Below, piece by piece: positions 55,801-63,802 of a stretch of DNA of 64,000 nucleotides. The translations under genes were made by a program, and so were the position numbers. A model generated the notes under the pieces. It worked only from the letters and a program-made list of their open reading frames with translations, searched no databases and was not told the origin of the DNA. Source of the DNA: Flavobacteriales bacterium (GTDB lineage Bacteria > Bacteroidota > Bacteroidia > Flavobacteriales_F > PHOS-HE28); the NCBI GenBank assembly GCA_016721825.1, contig JADKHI010000001.1:682001-746000 (forward strand), written 5' to 3'. Numbering within the stretch: position 1 is the stretch's first letter; every line of letters starts with the position of its first letter.

Positions 55801-58160
55801 GCGACTGTGCCAACTCCGGCGGCATTGAGGTGTGCGATGGCCAGGACAATGACAACGATGGACTGATCGACGAGGACTTCTTCTGGTACACCGATGCGGA
55901 CGGGGATGGCTTCGGCGATCCGGCCAGCTTGCAATACAGTTGTACGCCTTTGCCGGGCTTGATCAACACGGCCGGCGATTGCGATGACGGCAACATCGCC
56001 ATTCATCCGGGGGCTGCGGAAGTCTGTGATGGACTGGACAACAACTGCGATGGTTTCATCGATGGCACCAGCGTGAACTTCCAAAGCGGATGCACCGACC
56101 CGATGGCCTGCAACTACGACCCGAACGCCGTATGCCCCGATGCGAGTTGCGTGCAGGGCAGCATCGCCGATGGCAACGAAACTTTTGCCACGGACTTCAC
56201 CGCTACTGACGTTAACGGCAACACGGTGAACCTGTTCGCGCTCCTCGCCCAGGGCAAGACGGTGATCCTCGACTTCTTCACCACTTGGTGCCTGCCGAGC
56301 AACCAGATGAACAGCGCCGGATTCCTGCAGGACTGGTACGCGCACATGGGCCCGGACAGTTTGGACCATATCCGGATCGTGAGCATCGAGATCGAGGACA
56401 CGGCCACCGTGACCGGCTCGCTCGCACCCTTCCTTGCGGATGCGACCTGGCCGTTCATCGCGGACGGTGCCAACGCCATCATGCAACAGTACGCCGCGCT
56501 CGACCTGTACAACGGCTTCGTACCGACGATCGTGATGATCTGCCCGGACCGTTCGGCGCAACGCATATACGGCCTGCCTGATCAGCTGCCGTACGCGAAC
56601 AATTTCACCTACAACCCCACCGCCGCACTGGAACTGATCAACGAGAAGTGCGGCTGTCGCGGAACGCCTTGCCTCACGAACATCGGGTGCATGGACGTGA
56701 ACGCGTGCAACTACGATCCCGCGGCGACTTGCCCTGGCCCTTGCACGCAGGCGCAGGACTGGTTCGCCGATGTGGATGGGGATGGATACGGCGGAGCATC
56801 GTTGGGCATCTCATGCGCACAACCGGCGAACTCAACCGGCGTTGGTGGCGATTGCGACGACAACAACCCCGATGGCCAGGTCGGCTTTGACCTCTACGTG
56901 CTTTCCGAAACGGAGAACGACTTCGGCAGCGCGCACTACGTGATCACGCAAGGATCCAACGTGATCGAAGGCGATATCCAATTGCCGGAAGAGACGCAAG
57001 GCATTGGCATGTTGCCCTTCTGTATCGGTACCGGATGCTTCAGTGTGCAGATCACCCCGAACGATGTGCCGTTGTGGGAAGAGAGCTACATCACTCCGCC
57101 TAACGTGCCGGAGGAAACCACCCCCTTCAGCACGATCGACGGTTTCTTCGGATCGCTCTCAGGCCCCGCGCAGGAAGTGTGCGACGGCATCGACAACGAT
57201 TGCGACGGGCAGGTGGATGAGGGACTCCCCCAGCAATTCGCCGACAACGATGGCGATGGCTTTGGTGATCCGAACGTCCCTGTGGTCTGTGGAACATCAG
57301 GAGCTGTGACCAACCAACTGGATTGCGACGACAGCGATCCAGCTGCCAATCCCAGTGTGCCGGAGGTGTGCAACGGCATCGATGATGACTGCGATGGCGA
57401 GGTGGATGAAAGCTGCGTACTGGTGTCCGCGCGTGTCTTCCTTGAAGGCCCCTATGACAGTGGTAGCGGGCTCATGGCGGACGGCATGCGTGCGCTCGGG
57501 CTTGTACCCACGACCGAACCCTACACAGGCATTGGCTATGTCCATGTGGGTGGCGGCGGCGAAACGACCACTCCCGCGGTGCTTGCCGTCCCGGGCAACA
57601 ACGCTATCGTGGACTGGGTCCTGATGGAACTGCGCGGCACGCTTGCCGGCAATGTCATCTCCGCTTCGCGAAGCGCGCTGGTACAGCGTGATGGCGATGT
57701 GGTGGACATGGACGGGGTCTCTCCGGTGAGCTTCACTATCGCACCAGGCAGCTACCATGTAGCCGTACGACATCGCAACCACCTCGGTGTAATGACCTCG
57801 GACATGTTGGCCCTGTCCACGTCAGCGATCACCGTGGACTTCACCTCGGCATCGACCATCACCTATGGAACGGATGCACGCAAGGCCTCGGCCGGAGTGA
57901 TACCAGTGCTTCAATTATGGGCAGGCGACGTGACCTTTGACCATATCGTGAAATACACCGGCCAAACGAATGACCGCGACCCCATCCTCCTGACCATCGG
58001 GGGACTGGTACCGACGAACACCACGATCGGGTACCATGTATCGGACGTGAATCTGGATGGCACCGTCAAATACACTGGTACGCTGAACGATAGGGACCCC
58101 ATTTTGCTCACCATCGGCGGAGTGGTGCCCACCAATGTGCGCATGGAACAACTGCCATGA
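52890..58160 (+). CDS. Giant secreted S8 (subtilisin-like) protease with MopE-type metal-binding repeats, thioredoxin-like domain and duplicated C-terminal module
   Basis: 1756 residues. Signal peptide MNRKPILLLLFLLYSSALVA is followed by a propeptide-like part (30-130) and a subtilase domain with D148 (VAISDEAIETTHPD), H175 (FHGTAVASVV) and S344 (GNSFAIPHVAG). From about 635 to 1070 and again 1430-1510 there are eight CDGxDNxCDGxxDE motifs, each followed by a DxDGDGxG stretch, as in MopE-like putative metal-binding proteins. Between them sits a TlpA-like thioredoxin domain whose active site reads WCLPS (C1134, no second Cys). There is no T9SS type A domain; the last 77 residues are two 39-residue copies of DVxxDxxVKYTG-NDRDPIL-type sequence. 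Probably exported; the role is unknown. Confidence 0.88.
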   Translation: MNRKPILLLLFLLYSSALVAQQAWQPGEVLFLLNKENRVEDVQQEVSRQLPDGTTLKGIVPLGRNARYHKLEVQGTGFDDRNIEKLVARIPGVVATSLNYRIQYRAVPNDTDYGNQWSMDDINVEPVWDFTTGGTLANGKRIAVAISDEAIETTHPDLQNNIWPGSPHQGSGAFHGTAVASVVGAVGNNAQGIAGVNWDVDIVSSAAAFDLSDVIDVFEDALTLRQQFNNSNGVNGAMVVSVTASWGTPGVLACDGFSYPLFHDMATAGILVITSGPNEPTDLDVAPEYPSSCALAEHLVVGSIGPLGQTPYAFGDNSVHLLAPGLDVPVADEFNNYQLADGNSFAIPHVAGAIALLYSVPCPGFAALVMDDPQAARDLVKNAILNNTAPVPGGNALTITGGKLNVFAAYQALMAQCPSCDTVTVNLTTAAGAAAVFTLENGSGDLVAQGTGDSIAFCAQEGCFNAVVLDGASQPLTGTFTVELFGTTLSSGTIENGALNFVIGTVITGCTDPGANNFNPLANCDDGSCCQANAVTLTLFAQDQVANGTALLLVEAAGDTLYSGPVTIAYDAQADASFGKVTLCAPAGCLSVLAQQNDVVLVEAGLAEIPGGPYTEYYFPIGEATTVPVGVSTVEQCDGIDNNCNGLVDEDFQWFPDNDNDGVGANVPGTISCTPIEGFVAVDGDCDDANAAIFPGAADPCEGGDSTDNDCNGLVDDNDAPIWFVDADGDGWGADIGLIQVCTAPPGYVAQGGDCDDTNVNVFPGAAELCDGLDNDCDGLNDEDFLWYPDADGDGVGTNDVEAITSCTQPPGMVANNADCNDAAATVYPGAPELCDLVDNDCDGITDEDFFWFVDVDNDGFGDPATVQYSCTPIPGSMNIGGDCDDADANITLPGSACDDGNPGTIDDIILASCTCLGFVQGACDDGEIEDCNGNCAPVEWVGDNTCDDGSFEWNGNFIDFNCIQFANDGGDCANSGGIEVCDGQDNDNDGLIDEDFFWYTDADGDGFGDPASLQYSCTPLPGLINTAGDCDDGNIAIHPGAAEVCDGLDNNCDGFIDGTSVNFQSGCTDPMACNYDPNAVCPDASCVQGSIADGNETFATDFTATDVNGNTVNLFALLAQGKTVILDFFTTWCLPSNQMNSAGFLQDWYAHMGPDSLDHIRIVSIEIEDTATVTGSLAPFLADATWPFIADGANAIMQQYAALDLYNGFVPTIVMICPDRSAQRIYGLPDQLPYANNFTYNPTAALELINEKCGCRGTPCLTNIGCMDVNACNYDPAATCPGPCTQAQDWFADVDGDGYGGASLGISCAQPANSTGVGGDCDDNNPDGQVGFDLYVLSETENDFGSAHYVITQGSNVIEGDIQLPEETQGIGMLPFCIGTGCFSVQITPNDVPLWEESYITPPNVPEETTPFSTIDGFFGSLSGPAQEVCDGIDNDCDGQVDEGLPQQFADNDGDGFGDPNVPVVCGTSGAVTNQLDCDDSDPAANPSVPEVCNGIDDDCDGEVDESCVLVSARVFLEGPYDSGSGLMADGMRALGLVPTTEPYTGIGYVHVGGGGETTTPAVLAVPGNNAIVDWVLMELRGTLAGNVISASRSALVQRDGDVVDMDGVSPVSFTIAPGSYHVAVRHRNHLGVMTSDMLALSTSAITVDFTSASTITYGTDARKASAGVIPVLQLWAGDVTFDHIVKYTGQTNDRDPILLTIGGLVPTNTTIGYHVSDVNLDGTVKYTGTLNDRDPILLTIGGVVPTNVRMEQLP
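54790..57420 (+). repeat. MopE-type repeats coding for CDGxDNxCDGxxDE motifs
   Basis: Eight coding repeats in two groups (about 54790-56070 and 57175-57420), each encoding a Cys-Asp-rich motif followed by a thrombospondin type 3-like DADGDGxGDP stretch. Asp-dense sequence of this kind binds calcium or other metal ions. DNA units are diverged. Confidence 0.8.
57927..58160 (+). repeat. Duplicated 39-residue C-terminal module
   Basis: Two copies (residues 1680-1718 and 1719-1756, a 117-base period) share D-V-x-x-D-x-x-V-K-Y-T-G-x-x-N-D-R-D-P-I-L-L-T-I-G-G and V-P-T-N. The pattern of D and N resembles half-dockerin calcium loops. The copies are close in protein and DNA. Confidence 0.85.
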
Positions 58161-58181
58161 TCCGAAAAGATCCTTGATGAC

Positions 58182-58208
58182 CGAAGCCCCGCCATCAGCG
58201 GGGCTTCG
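58182..58208. terminator. Shared hairpin terminator between convergent genes
   Basis: CGAAGCCCCGC (58182-58192), 5-base loop CATCA, GCGGGGCTTCG (58198-58208): a perfect 11-bp stem between the S8 protease stop (58160) and the dnaE stop (58218). No T run directly follows on either strand, so its terminator role rests on position and stem strength. Confidence 0.7.
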
Positions 58209-58217
58209 ACCTATCCA

Positions 58218-61200
58218 TCATTTCTCCCCGTACCGCGGATCCGCTCGCCATGGGAGTTTCTCCATGAACTGCGTACGCAACGAACAGTGCCCGAACTCCT
58301 CTTCAACGTGACCGACCAAGCGGTACACGCCACGCCCCCTGAACGGAAAACGCGCCGCCACATCGGGGAACTGCGTGCTGTCCCAGAAATCCCCGGCCGT
58401 ATCGATGAACGACCCGAAGCTCATGCGCTGGCCTGTATGCGTGTCCGTCGCCTTCACGTGGATCATGTAGCCGAGCATCTCCACCCGCTTCCGCAAGTAT
58501 GATCCCATCTGCCGCGCAAGGATGACCTCGGGTTGTGCCGAGCTGAAGCCATTGGCAGGCGGCTCATGACCCTCAGGCCGATCCACCAGCGAGAACGGAT
58601 CACACAGCGGGAAGCCCAGCAGGTCCAGTTCGTCATAGGCGTCCGCGAGCGGATAGTGGTTCAGCTCGGGGAGCTTCGGATCCGCCACCTTCGTCATGAA
58701 GAGCTCCTCGTTGCGCGCGACATCGGAGCGACCGTGATGGAGCATGGCCAGGTCCCATAATAGCTGCGGCTTGCTCCTACCCGTGAACCGCAAGGCCCCC
58801 ACGCGTGCAAGCACACGTGCCTGTTCCATATGCAAGGGCACCCGCCGAAGCAGGTCCTGCAGGTCCATGAAGGGTCCACTCCGTTGACGTTCGTTCTGGA
58901 TCAGTTGTGCGGCGCCCTCCTCCAGGCTCTTGATGTTCCTCAATCCGAGGAAAATGCGCTTGTCGTGCAGTGTGCAGTAGCCCTCGCTCGTGTTCACGCA
59001 GGGCGCTTCGATGGTGGCCCCGATGCGCTTCGCCTCGTGCAGGTAGAACTCCGTGTGGTAAAAGCCCCCGAAGTTGTTCGCCACGCCCACAAGGAACTCC
59101 ATCGGATGGTGCGCTTTCAGGTAAAGGCTCTGGTAGCTCTCAACGGCATAGCTGGCGCTGTGGCCCTTGGCGAAGCTGAACTCACCGAAGCTCTCGATCT
59201 GCGTCCATAGCTCCTCCACCTCCGGCAACGGATTCCCCCGCTCCAAAGCACCCTTGAAAAAGCTCTCCTTCACCTCGCTGAACTCCTTGCGGTTCCGGAA
59301 CTTCCCGCTCATGCTTCGACGGAGCGAATCCGCTTCTGCGAGCGTGAGCCCGGCGTACTCGTAGCCCACCTTGATCACATCCTCCTGGTACACCATCACG
59401 CCGAAGGTGTCGGGCATGAGCTCGTACAACTTCTTCGGCGCCAACTTCCGGCGTTCAGGGTCGTGGTAGCGCAGCAGGAACTCGCGCATCATGCCACTGT
59501 TGGAAACGCCGGGGCGGATGATGCTGCTGGCGGCGACGAGCCCCTTGTAGTCGTCCACCTGCATCTTCCGCATCAGCATGCGCATGGCCGGACTTTCCAC
59601 ATAGAAGCAGCCGATCGTATCGCCGGTACGCAGCATCTGCTTGATCACAGGATCCTTGGTGAAACGCTTCACATCGTGGATGTCGATGCGCTCACCCGTG
59701 CGTTGCGCCACCAGTTCCACGGCATCGCGGATGTGTCCCAGGCCGCGCTGACTGAGGATGTCGAACTTGTAGAGGCCCACATCCTCGGCCTCCACCATGC
59801 TGAACTGCGTGGTGGGAAAGCCCTTGGGTGGCATGTGCAGCGCAGTGTAGTGCGTGATCGGCTTCTCGCTGATGAGCACACCGCCCACGTGAATGCTCAG
59901 GTGGCTCGGCATGTTCAACAAGCGCGGCGTGTAGCGCCCGATCGCCTCCACCACCGGATCCTTCACGGCCGGAGCATTGGTGCGTCCACCAAGATCCAGG
60001 CGATCGCCCTTGCCGATCCAGCGCGGGCGTGAGCCATCCCCTTCGGACAAGGCGGCGATCTCGTACGGCGGCAGGCCGAAGACCTTGCCCAGCTCCTGAA
60101 TGATGGCGCGCGGCTGGAAGGTGCTGTAGGTGGCGAGCAGCGACACGCGCCTTCCTTCCCCGTACTTCTCAAAAAGCCGACGCGTGATGTGGTCACGGTC
60201 CTTCCAACTGAAGTCGATGTCGAAGTCGGGCGGCTTATCACGCGCGGGGTTGATGAAGCGCTCGAAGTAGAGGTCAAGCTCGATCGGATCCACATCGGTG
60301 ATACCGAGGCAATAGGCCAGCAGGCTGTTCGCGCCGCTGCCACGCCCCACATGGAAGAAGCCTTTCGACTTCGCGAAGCGCACCAGGTCCCAGTTGATGA
60401 GGAAGTAGCTCACGAAGTCCTTCATCTCGATGGTGCGCAGCTCCCGCTCCATCCGTTCGCGCTCCACTGCGGAGGGATGGGTATACCGATAGTGCAGGCC
60501 TTGCTCCGCGAGCTCGTACAACAAGCGCCGATCCTCTTCCGCATTACCGCTCCAGGTCTTCCGGTTCTTGCTCTGGTCGAAGGCGAGGTCCACCTCGCAT
60601 TGCTCCAACAGGGCCTGCGTGCGCAGCAGCAGCTCCGGTGCTTCAGCATAGGCCCGCACCACTTCTTCCGCCGTAAGGAAACGCTCTTCCATGGGAGCAA
60701 GGTCCTGCGTTGTGAGCAGCGTGTGCAGGGTGTTGTTGTGCATGGCGCGCAGCAGGCGGTGCGTGTTGTGGTCGGCCTTGTGGCGGAAGCTGGACGACGT
60801 GAGCGCCACGTACTTCTCGCGTGGGTGCGTATGCCGTGCGAAACGCAACCGGTTCAGGTCGCCAGGGCGCACGCCGATGAACTCGTTGGTGCGCAGTCGC
60901 TCGGGGATGTGCGCAGCACCGAAAGGATAGAGAATGAAGACATCCAGGAGCTCGGGCGCTTGTTCGGGCAGGGGATCACCGTCCAACAGCTCGTCCGTGA
61001 GCAGGCTGTTCAACTGGTGCAGCCCCTCGTTGTTGCGCGCAAGACCTACATAGAGCTGTCGCATGCCCTGTCGAAAATCGATGCCTGCCACGGGCTTCAC
61101 CCCATGGTACTTCGCCTGCCGGAAGAACTCGCTATGCCCCGCGGAGCAGTTGATGTCCGTGAGCGCCACATGCACATGTCCATCGGCCTGTACCTGAACA

Positions 61201-61265
61201 AGTACCTGTTCGGGCGATAGCACACCGTACTTGAAACTGAACCAACTGTGGGCATTGATGAGCAT
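58218..61265 (-). CDS. dnaE2: DNA polymerase III alpha subunit, short DnaE2-like type
   Basis: 1015 residues from the ATG at 61265 (MLINAHSWFSFKYGVLSPEQ); the longer frame adds no family sequence. C-family polymerase: PHP domain at 1-200, palm catalytic aspartates D347 and D349 in PPDFDIDFSW, RRLFEKYGEGRRVSLL, the finger region GRGSGANSLLAYCLG, a helix-hairpin-helix region and a short OB-like end. The PHP start reads NAHSWFS rather than HxHSxYS, and the length is well below the usual replicative DnaE of this phylum (about 1200 or more). Both facts suit the error-prone second DnaE that works with DinB or ImuB in damage-induced mutagenesis. dinB and an S24 regulator lie 20 kb away in this window. 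Confidence 0.87.
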   Translation of the reverse strand: MLINAHSWFSFKYGVLSPEQVLVQVQADGHVHVALTDINCSAGHSEFFRQAKYHGVKPVAGIDFRQGMRQLYVGLARNNEGLHQLNSLLTDELLDGDPLPEQAPELLDVFILYPFGAAHIPERLRTNEFIGVRPGDLNRLRFARHTHPREKYVALTSSSFRHKADHNTHRLLRAMHNNTLHTLLTTQDLAPMEERFLTAEEVVRAYAEAPELLLRTQALLEQCEVDLAFDQSKNRKTWSGNAEEDRRLLYELAEQGLHYRYTHPSAVERERMERELRTIEMKDFVSYFLINWDLVRFAKSKGFFHVGRGSGANSLLAYCLGITDVDPIELDLYFERFINPARDKPPDFDIDFSWKDRDHITRRLFEKYGEGRRVSLLATYSTFQPRAIIQELGKVFGLPPYEIAALSEGDGSRPRWIGKGDRLDLGGRTNAPAVKDPVVEAIGRYTPRLLNMPSHLSIHVGGVLISEKPITHYTALHMPPKGFPTTQFSMVEAEDVGLYKFDILSQRGLGHIRDAVELVAQRTGERIDIHDVKRFTKDPVIKQMLRTGDTIGCFYVESPAMRMLMRKMQVDDYKGLVAASSIIRPGVSNSGMMREFLLRYHDPERRKLAPKKLYELMPDTFGVMVYQEDVIKVGYEYAGLTLAEADSLRRSMSGKFRNRKEFSEVKESFFKGALERGNPLPEVEELWTQIESFGEFSFAKGHSASYAVESYQSLYLKAHHPMEFLVGVANNFGGFYHTEFYLHEAKRIGATIEAPCVNTSEGYCTLHDKRIFLGLRNIKSLEEGAAQLIQNERQRSGPFMDLQDLLRRVPLHMEQARVLARVGALRFTGRSKPQLLWDLAMLHHGRSDVARNEELFMTKVADPKLPELNHYPLADAYDELDLLGFPLCDPFSLVDRPEGHEPPANGFSSAQPEVILARQMGSYLRKRVEMLGYMIHVKATDTHTGQRMSFGSFIDTAGDFWDSTQFPDVAARFPFRGRGVYRLVGHVEEEFGHCSLRTQFMEKLPWRADPRYGEK

Positions 61266-61313
61266 GGGCGGGGATCGACAGGGAACGCGTCGATCGGCGT
61301 TCAATAATGTAGT

Positions 61314-61327
61314 GTGCGAACACGCAC
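61314..61327. other. Palindrome in the divergent dnaE2-DUF4421 intergenic region
   Basis: GTGCG (61314-61318), AACA, CGCAC (61323-61327): a perfect 5-bp inverted repeat about 50 bases upstream of the dnaE2-like start and 70 bases before the DUF4421 start. A possible operator; no equal copy is seen upstream of dinB. Confidence 0.35.
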
Positions 61328-61399
61328 TTCCATAACCAGCTGCACCGTCCATCGGGTGGTCCGAAGCAAGCCCTTCGTGCGGGCCTACCTTCGCGACCC

Positions 61400-62470
61400 A
61401 TGCTCATGGTCCGCATCGTTCTCCCCTTGGTGCTGGTCGCGCTCTTTCCCGGCATCATCCATGCGCAAAAACAGCGCAAGCCCCCCCGCAACTCCGGCTA
61501 CGACAGCACCTACGTGCTGGACTACACGCACATCATCACCGGCCGTGCCTACCTCAGCACCAAATCGAACGCCTTCCAGCTTCTGGACCGTGAGACCGAA
61601 CAGGACCTGCTCTACCGACCGAACAACCGCGTGAACCTTGGCCTGGGTGCCAGCTACCGAGCTTACACGCTCAACATCGGCATCGGCTTCGGCTTTCTGA
61701 ATCGTGACGCACAGGACAAGGGGGAGACCGACTACCTCGACGCGCAGATCAACTACTTCTCGCGCCACTTCGCCACCAACGTGTTCTTCCAAGTGTACCA
61801 AGGCTACTACCTCGACTCGTACACCACCGCCCAGCTCAATTGGCCCAACACGGTGACGCGCCCCTTCCGTGCGGACATCCGCCAAGCGAACGCCGGGTTC
61901 AGTTCGCTCTACATCTTCAACAACGAACGATTCAGCTACCGTGCTGCGTTCAACCAAGATGCCTGGCAGCGGCGCAGTGCGGGATCCTTGCTGGCCGGGG
62001 CCTACCTCACCTACTATTCCGTGCAGGGCGATTCCACCTTGATGCCCTCGGTGCTGAGCGCACGCTTCGACCCTTCGTTGAACTTCGACAAGGCGAGCTT
62101 TCTGGACTTCGGGGCCATGGGCGGGTATGCACACACCTTCGTTGTGCAAGAGCATTGGTTCATGACGCTTTCAGGGGCGCTCGGCATCGGCGGCAGTGTG
62201 TACCGGACCTCACCCGACCCTGTGGAAGGCGGAACCACGCGCGGGCGGCTCCATCCCGGCTACCATGGCCAGCTTCGATCGGCCGGGGGATACAATGGGC
62301 GAAGTATCTGCGCGGCCGTCAGCTTCAACGTGGAGACGATCCTGAACTCCATGGGCGGGTCCGAAGCCTTCCAATGGACCGTCGGTAACCTGCGCCTCAC
62401 GGTGGCGAAACGCTTCAACAAGCGCTTGAAGACCGTGGACCGCGTGATCAAGAACGTGACCGGCGAATGA
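61400..62470 (+). CDS. DUF4421 family exported protein
   Basis: 356 residues. The start may be the ATG at 61400 or the ATG at 61406; both give a signal peptide (VRIVLPLVLVALFPGIIHAQ). DUF4421 features: YDSTYVLDYTHIITGRAYLS near the start, a YRPNNRVNLGLGASYRAYTL stretch, and alternating aromatic strands with FFQVYQGYYLDSY. It is probably an outer-membrane barrel of the Bacteroidota of unknown function. A TACCTTCG box-like sequence lies at 61386-61393, only a few bases before the start. Convergent with the MBL hydrolase gene, whose stop lies 10 bases away. Confidence 0.83.
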   Translation: MLMVRIVLPLVLVALFPGIIHAQKQRKPPRNSGYDSTYVLDYTHIITGRAYLSTKSNAFQLLDRETEQDLLYRPNNRVNLGLGASYRAYTLNIGIGFGFLNRDAQDKGETDYLDAQINYFSRHFATNVFFQVYQGYYLDSYTTAQLNWPNTVTRPFRADIRQANAGFSSLYIFNNERFSYRAAFNQDAWQRRSAGSLLAGAYLTYYSVQGDSTLMPSVLSARFDPSLNFDKASFLDFGAMGGYAHTFVVQEHWFMTLSGALGIGGSVYRTSPDPVEGGTTRGRLHPGYHGQLRSAGGYNGRSICAAVSFNVETILNSMGGSEAFQWTVGNLRLTVAKRFNKRLKTVDRVIKNVTGE

Positions 62471-62482
62471 GCGTGCCGCTCA
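62468..62482. other. Palindrome holding both stop codons of a convergent gene pair
   Basis: TGAGCG-TGC-CGCTCA. The plus-strand DUF4421 stop (62468-62470) and the minus-strand MBL hydrolase stop (62480-62482) are the two ends of one 15-base inverted repeat. It may act as a weak two-way terminator; no T run follows. Confidence 0.5.
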
Positions 62483-63607
62483 CTTCACCTCGTCCCACCA
62501 ACGCTCGCTCAACTTCAGGTCCGGACCGTTCACGATGCGACCGATGCGCGGTGTGAGCATCGTGAGCCCGAGCTCCTTCGCCTTGGCGGACACGCGCTCC
62601 ACCGGCTCCTTCCATGTGTGCATAGCGAGATTGAACTTGGCCCAATGGATGGGCATGAGCACCTTGGCCTTCACCTCCACTGCGGCCTGTGCCGTTTCCT
62701 CAGGCATCATGTGGATGTTGGACCAGTTCTCGTTGTAGGCACCACATTCCAGCAGCGCCAGATCGAAGGGCCCGAGCTTCTCACCGATCTCCTTGTAGGA
62801 AGGCGAGTAACCCGAATCGGCACCGAAGAACATGCGCTTCGTTCGCCCTTCCAAGGCCCACGCACCCCACAAGGTGCTGAAGCGGTTCGTGAGGCTGCGC
62901 CCTGTGAAGTGCCGTGATGGCGCTAGCGTGAGCTTTACCTTACCCACTTGCACGCTCTCCCACCAGTCGTGTTCGGTGATCTCGGCGGCGGGGACTCCCC
63001 AATACTCAAGATGCGCACCAACACCCAGCGGCATGATCCAGCGATGCACCTTGTCCTTCAGCAACAGGACGGTCTCGTGATCGAGGTGGTCGTAATGGTC
63101 ATGTGACAGCAACACCACATCCACATGCGGCAGCTGGTCCACGCTCATGTGCCGGTCGTAGTTGAAGCGCTTCGGACCAAGGAAACTGAAGGTGCTGGCC
63201 CGTTCCCCGAAGACCGGATCGGTGAGGAAGGTAACCCCTTCCACCTTCAGGAGCAGCGAAGAATGACCGAACCAGGCAACCGCCAGCGCAGTGTCCGGAA
63301 CATGGGCCCAAGCCACCGGATCGAAGGGCACGGTCGGGATCGTATCCGTTGGTTCCTGCCCATCACCACCGGTGATCATGTTCCCCATGGCTTTCAACAG
63401 CCCCTTGAAAGGGATGGACATGTCGGTCTCCACCACGTTCTGGAACTTCCCTTCGCGGTAGTTCGGGGAAGCTTGGATCCGTGCCAACCGTGCGCCCTCC
63501 GGGTTGGAACCGATCCGAGGTGAGAAACGGAAGTACAGTGCCACCACGACCACAAGCAGTGTAACGAGGGCTAGAAGGGACCAAAGGAACATGCGCAGGA
63601 TCCGCAT
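62480..63607 (-). CDS. MBL-fold metallo-hydrolase (NAPE-PLD/UlaG-like), membrane-anchored
   Basis: 375 residues from the ATG at 63607 (MRILRMFLWSLLALVTLLVV), giving an N-terminal membrane helix or uncleaved signal. The metal site is intact: LLSHDHYDHLDHETV carries the HxHxDH motif, FFGADSGYS the bridging Asp, and PIHWAKF the last His. AWFGHSSLLLKVEGVTFLTD and PSRHFTGRS place it in the NAPE-PLD/UlaG-like group, which hydrolyses phosphodiesters or lactone-type bonds. In this phylum such proteins are often of unknown substrate. The final stop codon lies in a palindrome shared with the convergent gene. Confidence 0.88.
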   Translation of the reverse strand: MRILRMFLWSLLALVTLLVVVVALYFRFSPRIGSNPEGARLARIQASPNYREGKFQNVVETDMSIPFKGLLKAMGNMITGGDGQEPTDTIPTVPFDPVAWAHVPDTALAVAWFGHSSLLLKVEGVTFLTDPVFGERASTFSFLGPKRFNYDRHMSVDQLPHVDVVLLSHDHYDHLDHETVLLLKDKVHRWIMPLGVGAHLEYWGVPAAEITEHDWWESVQVGKVKLTLAPSRHFTGRSLTNRFSTLWGAWALEGRTKRMFFGADSGYSPSYKEIGEKLGPFDLALLECGAYNENWSNIHMMPEETAQAAVEVKAKVLMPIHWAKFNLAMHTWKEPVERVSAKAKELGLTMLTPRIGRIVNGPDLKLSERWWDEVK

Positions 63608-63802
63608 TGATTGGATGGAAGATCGTTGCAAAGGTCCGCATGACGCGGACTTTCCCTCTGCCAGCCATCCTCGCCCACTTCCGCTCAACCTTGGAGCGGA
63701 GCGATACGGAAATGACCGAACCCATGGTTCCTCGTACTTTCATGCCACCGTCGCTTGGAACACGACCACAGTACTCAGCACCGGCCCATCAGGTCAGCCA
63801 CC

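Noticed and set aside
54790..57420. Repeated GC-rich units, considered as a CRISPR or satellite array
   Set aside because: The units are in frame in one long gene, irregularly spaced, and encode MopE-type motifs; no spacer pattern.
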